From positions 1 through 6,000 of the forward strand of contig DATMDR010000008.1 of the NCBI GenBank assembly GCA_035557635.1: 6,000 nt of DNA, given 5' to 3'. The DNA comes from VRUE01 sp035557635 (GTDB lineage: Bacteria; Actinomycetota; Thermoleophilia; Solirubrobacterales; 70-9). Position 1 is the stretch's first letter, and the number at the start of each line of letters is the position of its first letter. Positions 5,896-6,000 of the stretch are shown here, one piece after another. Below the pieces are notes generated by a model that saw only the letters and a program-made list of their open reading frames with translations, was not told the DNA's origin and made no database searches. Made by a program: the position numbers and the translations under genes.

Positions 5896-6000
5896 TACCT
5901 GCGGGAGAAGCGGTCGAAGCAGCGGTTGATCCGCGGAAGCTGCGGCTGGGCCCGGCGGATGCAGCGCGTGAGCTTGCGGGCCTGGCGGGGCGTGAGCCCG
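5895..6000 (-). CDS. C-terminal end of an unrecognised basic protein (partial)
   Basis: On the minus strand a frame is open from the window edge to a TAG at 5897-5895, giving the last 34 residues of a protein. Thirty-three of these 34 codons end in G or C, which marks this as the real coding frame. The tail is strongly basic and contains two cysteines (RKLTRCIRRAQ and INRCFDRFSRR). I recognise no family from this fragment. Its stop lies 3 bases from the stop of the convergent exonuclease gene. Confidence 0.6.
   Translation of the reverse strand, partial: GLTPRQARKLTRCIRRAQPQLPRINRCFDRFSRR

Noticed and set aside
1..6000. A defence system, CRISPR array, insertion sequence, tRNA or riboswitch
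   Set aside because: I looked for direct repeats, transposase motifs, terminal inverted repeats and cloverleaf-like sequence and saw none. The HD protein fits YhaM, not a Cas3 or nucleotide-signal hydrolase, because of its OB domain and motif pattern.

Overview
The window is about 70% GC by eye, with coding frames ending almost always in G or C. It reads as chromosomal DNA of a high-GC actinobacterium. The membrane-anchored metallophosphoesterase, the DUF3817 protein and the TANNNT boxes placed directly before start codons suit Actinomycetota. A Thermoleophilia/Solirubrobacterales-like source is my guess and is not proven. I see no mobile element, RNA gene, CRISPR array or phage gene.

The layout is compact, with seven genes on alternating strands. 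On the minus strand, 849-562 encodes a small DUF3817 membrane protein. It overlaps by ATGA with a secreted M15-type D-Ala-D-Ala carboxypeptidase-like gene (565 to beyond base 1). Divergent from these, 910-1374 (+) encodes a blue-copper (plastocyanin-like) lipoprotein. Its stop codon interlocks with that of an arsenate reductase gene (arsC, 1775-1371, -). arsC is the second gene of a minus-strand pair. The first is a 2.9-kb gene (about 4687-1802) encoding a purple-acid-phosphatase-like metallophosphoesterase fused to about 12 membrane helices and a cytosolic tail. Divergent from it, 4800-5891 (+) encodes a YhaM-like OB-fold plus HD-domain 3'-5' exoribonuclease. Its stop lies 3 bases from the stop of a partial minus-strand gene that runs off the right edge.

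No single pathway joins these genes. The two co-directional pairs (DUF3817/M15 and phosphoesterase/arsC) are the likely transcription units. The first pair and the cupredoxin act at the membrane or outside it. The second pair handles phosphate-like chemistry at the membrane and arsenate in the cytosol. The exonuclease is ordinary RNA metabolism. All four 5'-most genes lack a Shine-Dalgarno sequence but carry a TANNN(T/A) box 8-9 bases before the start. Two of these boxes are the identical hexamer TAGGCT, each exactly 8 bases from the start. This suggests leaderless transcription and settles several start sites. The least characterised element is the phosphoesterase fusion, with its altered metal-site motifs and unassigned C-terminal domain.
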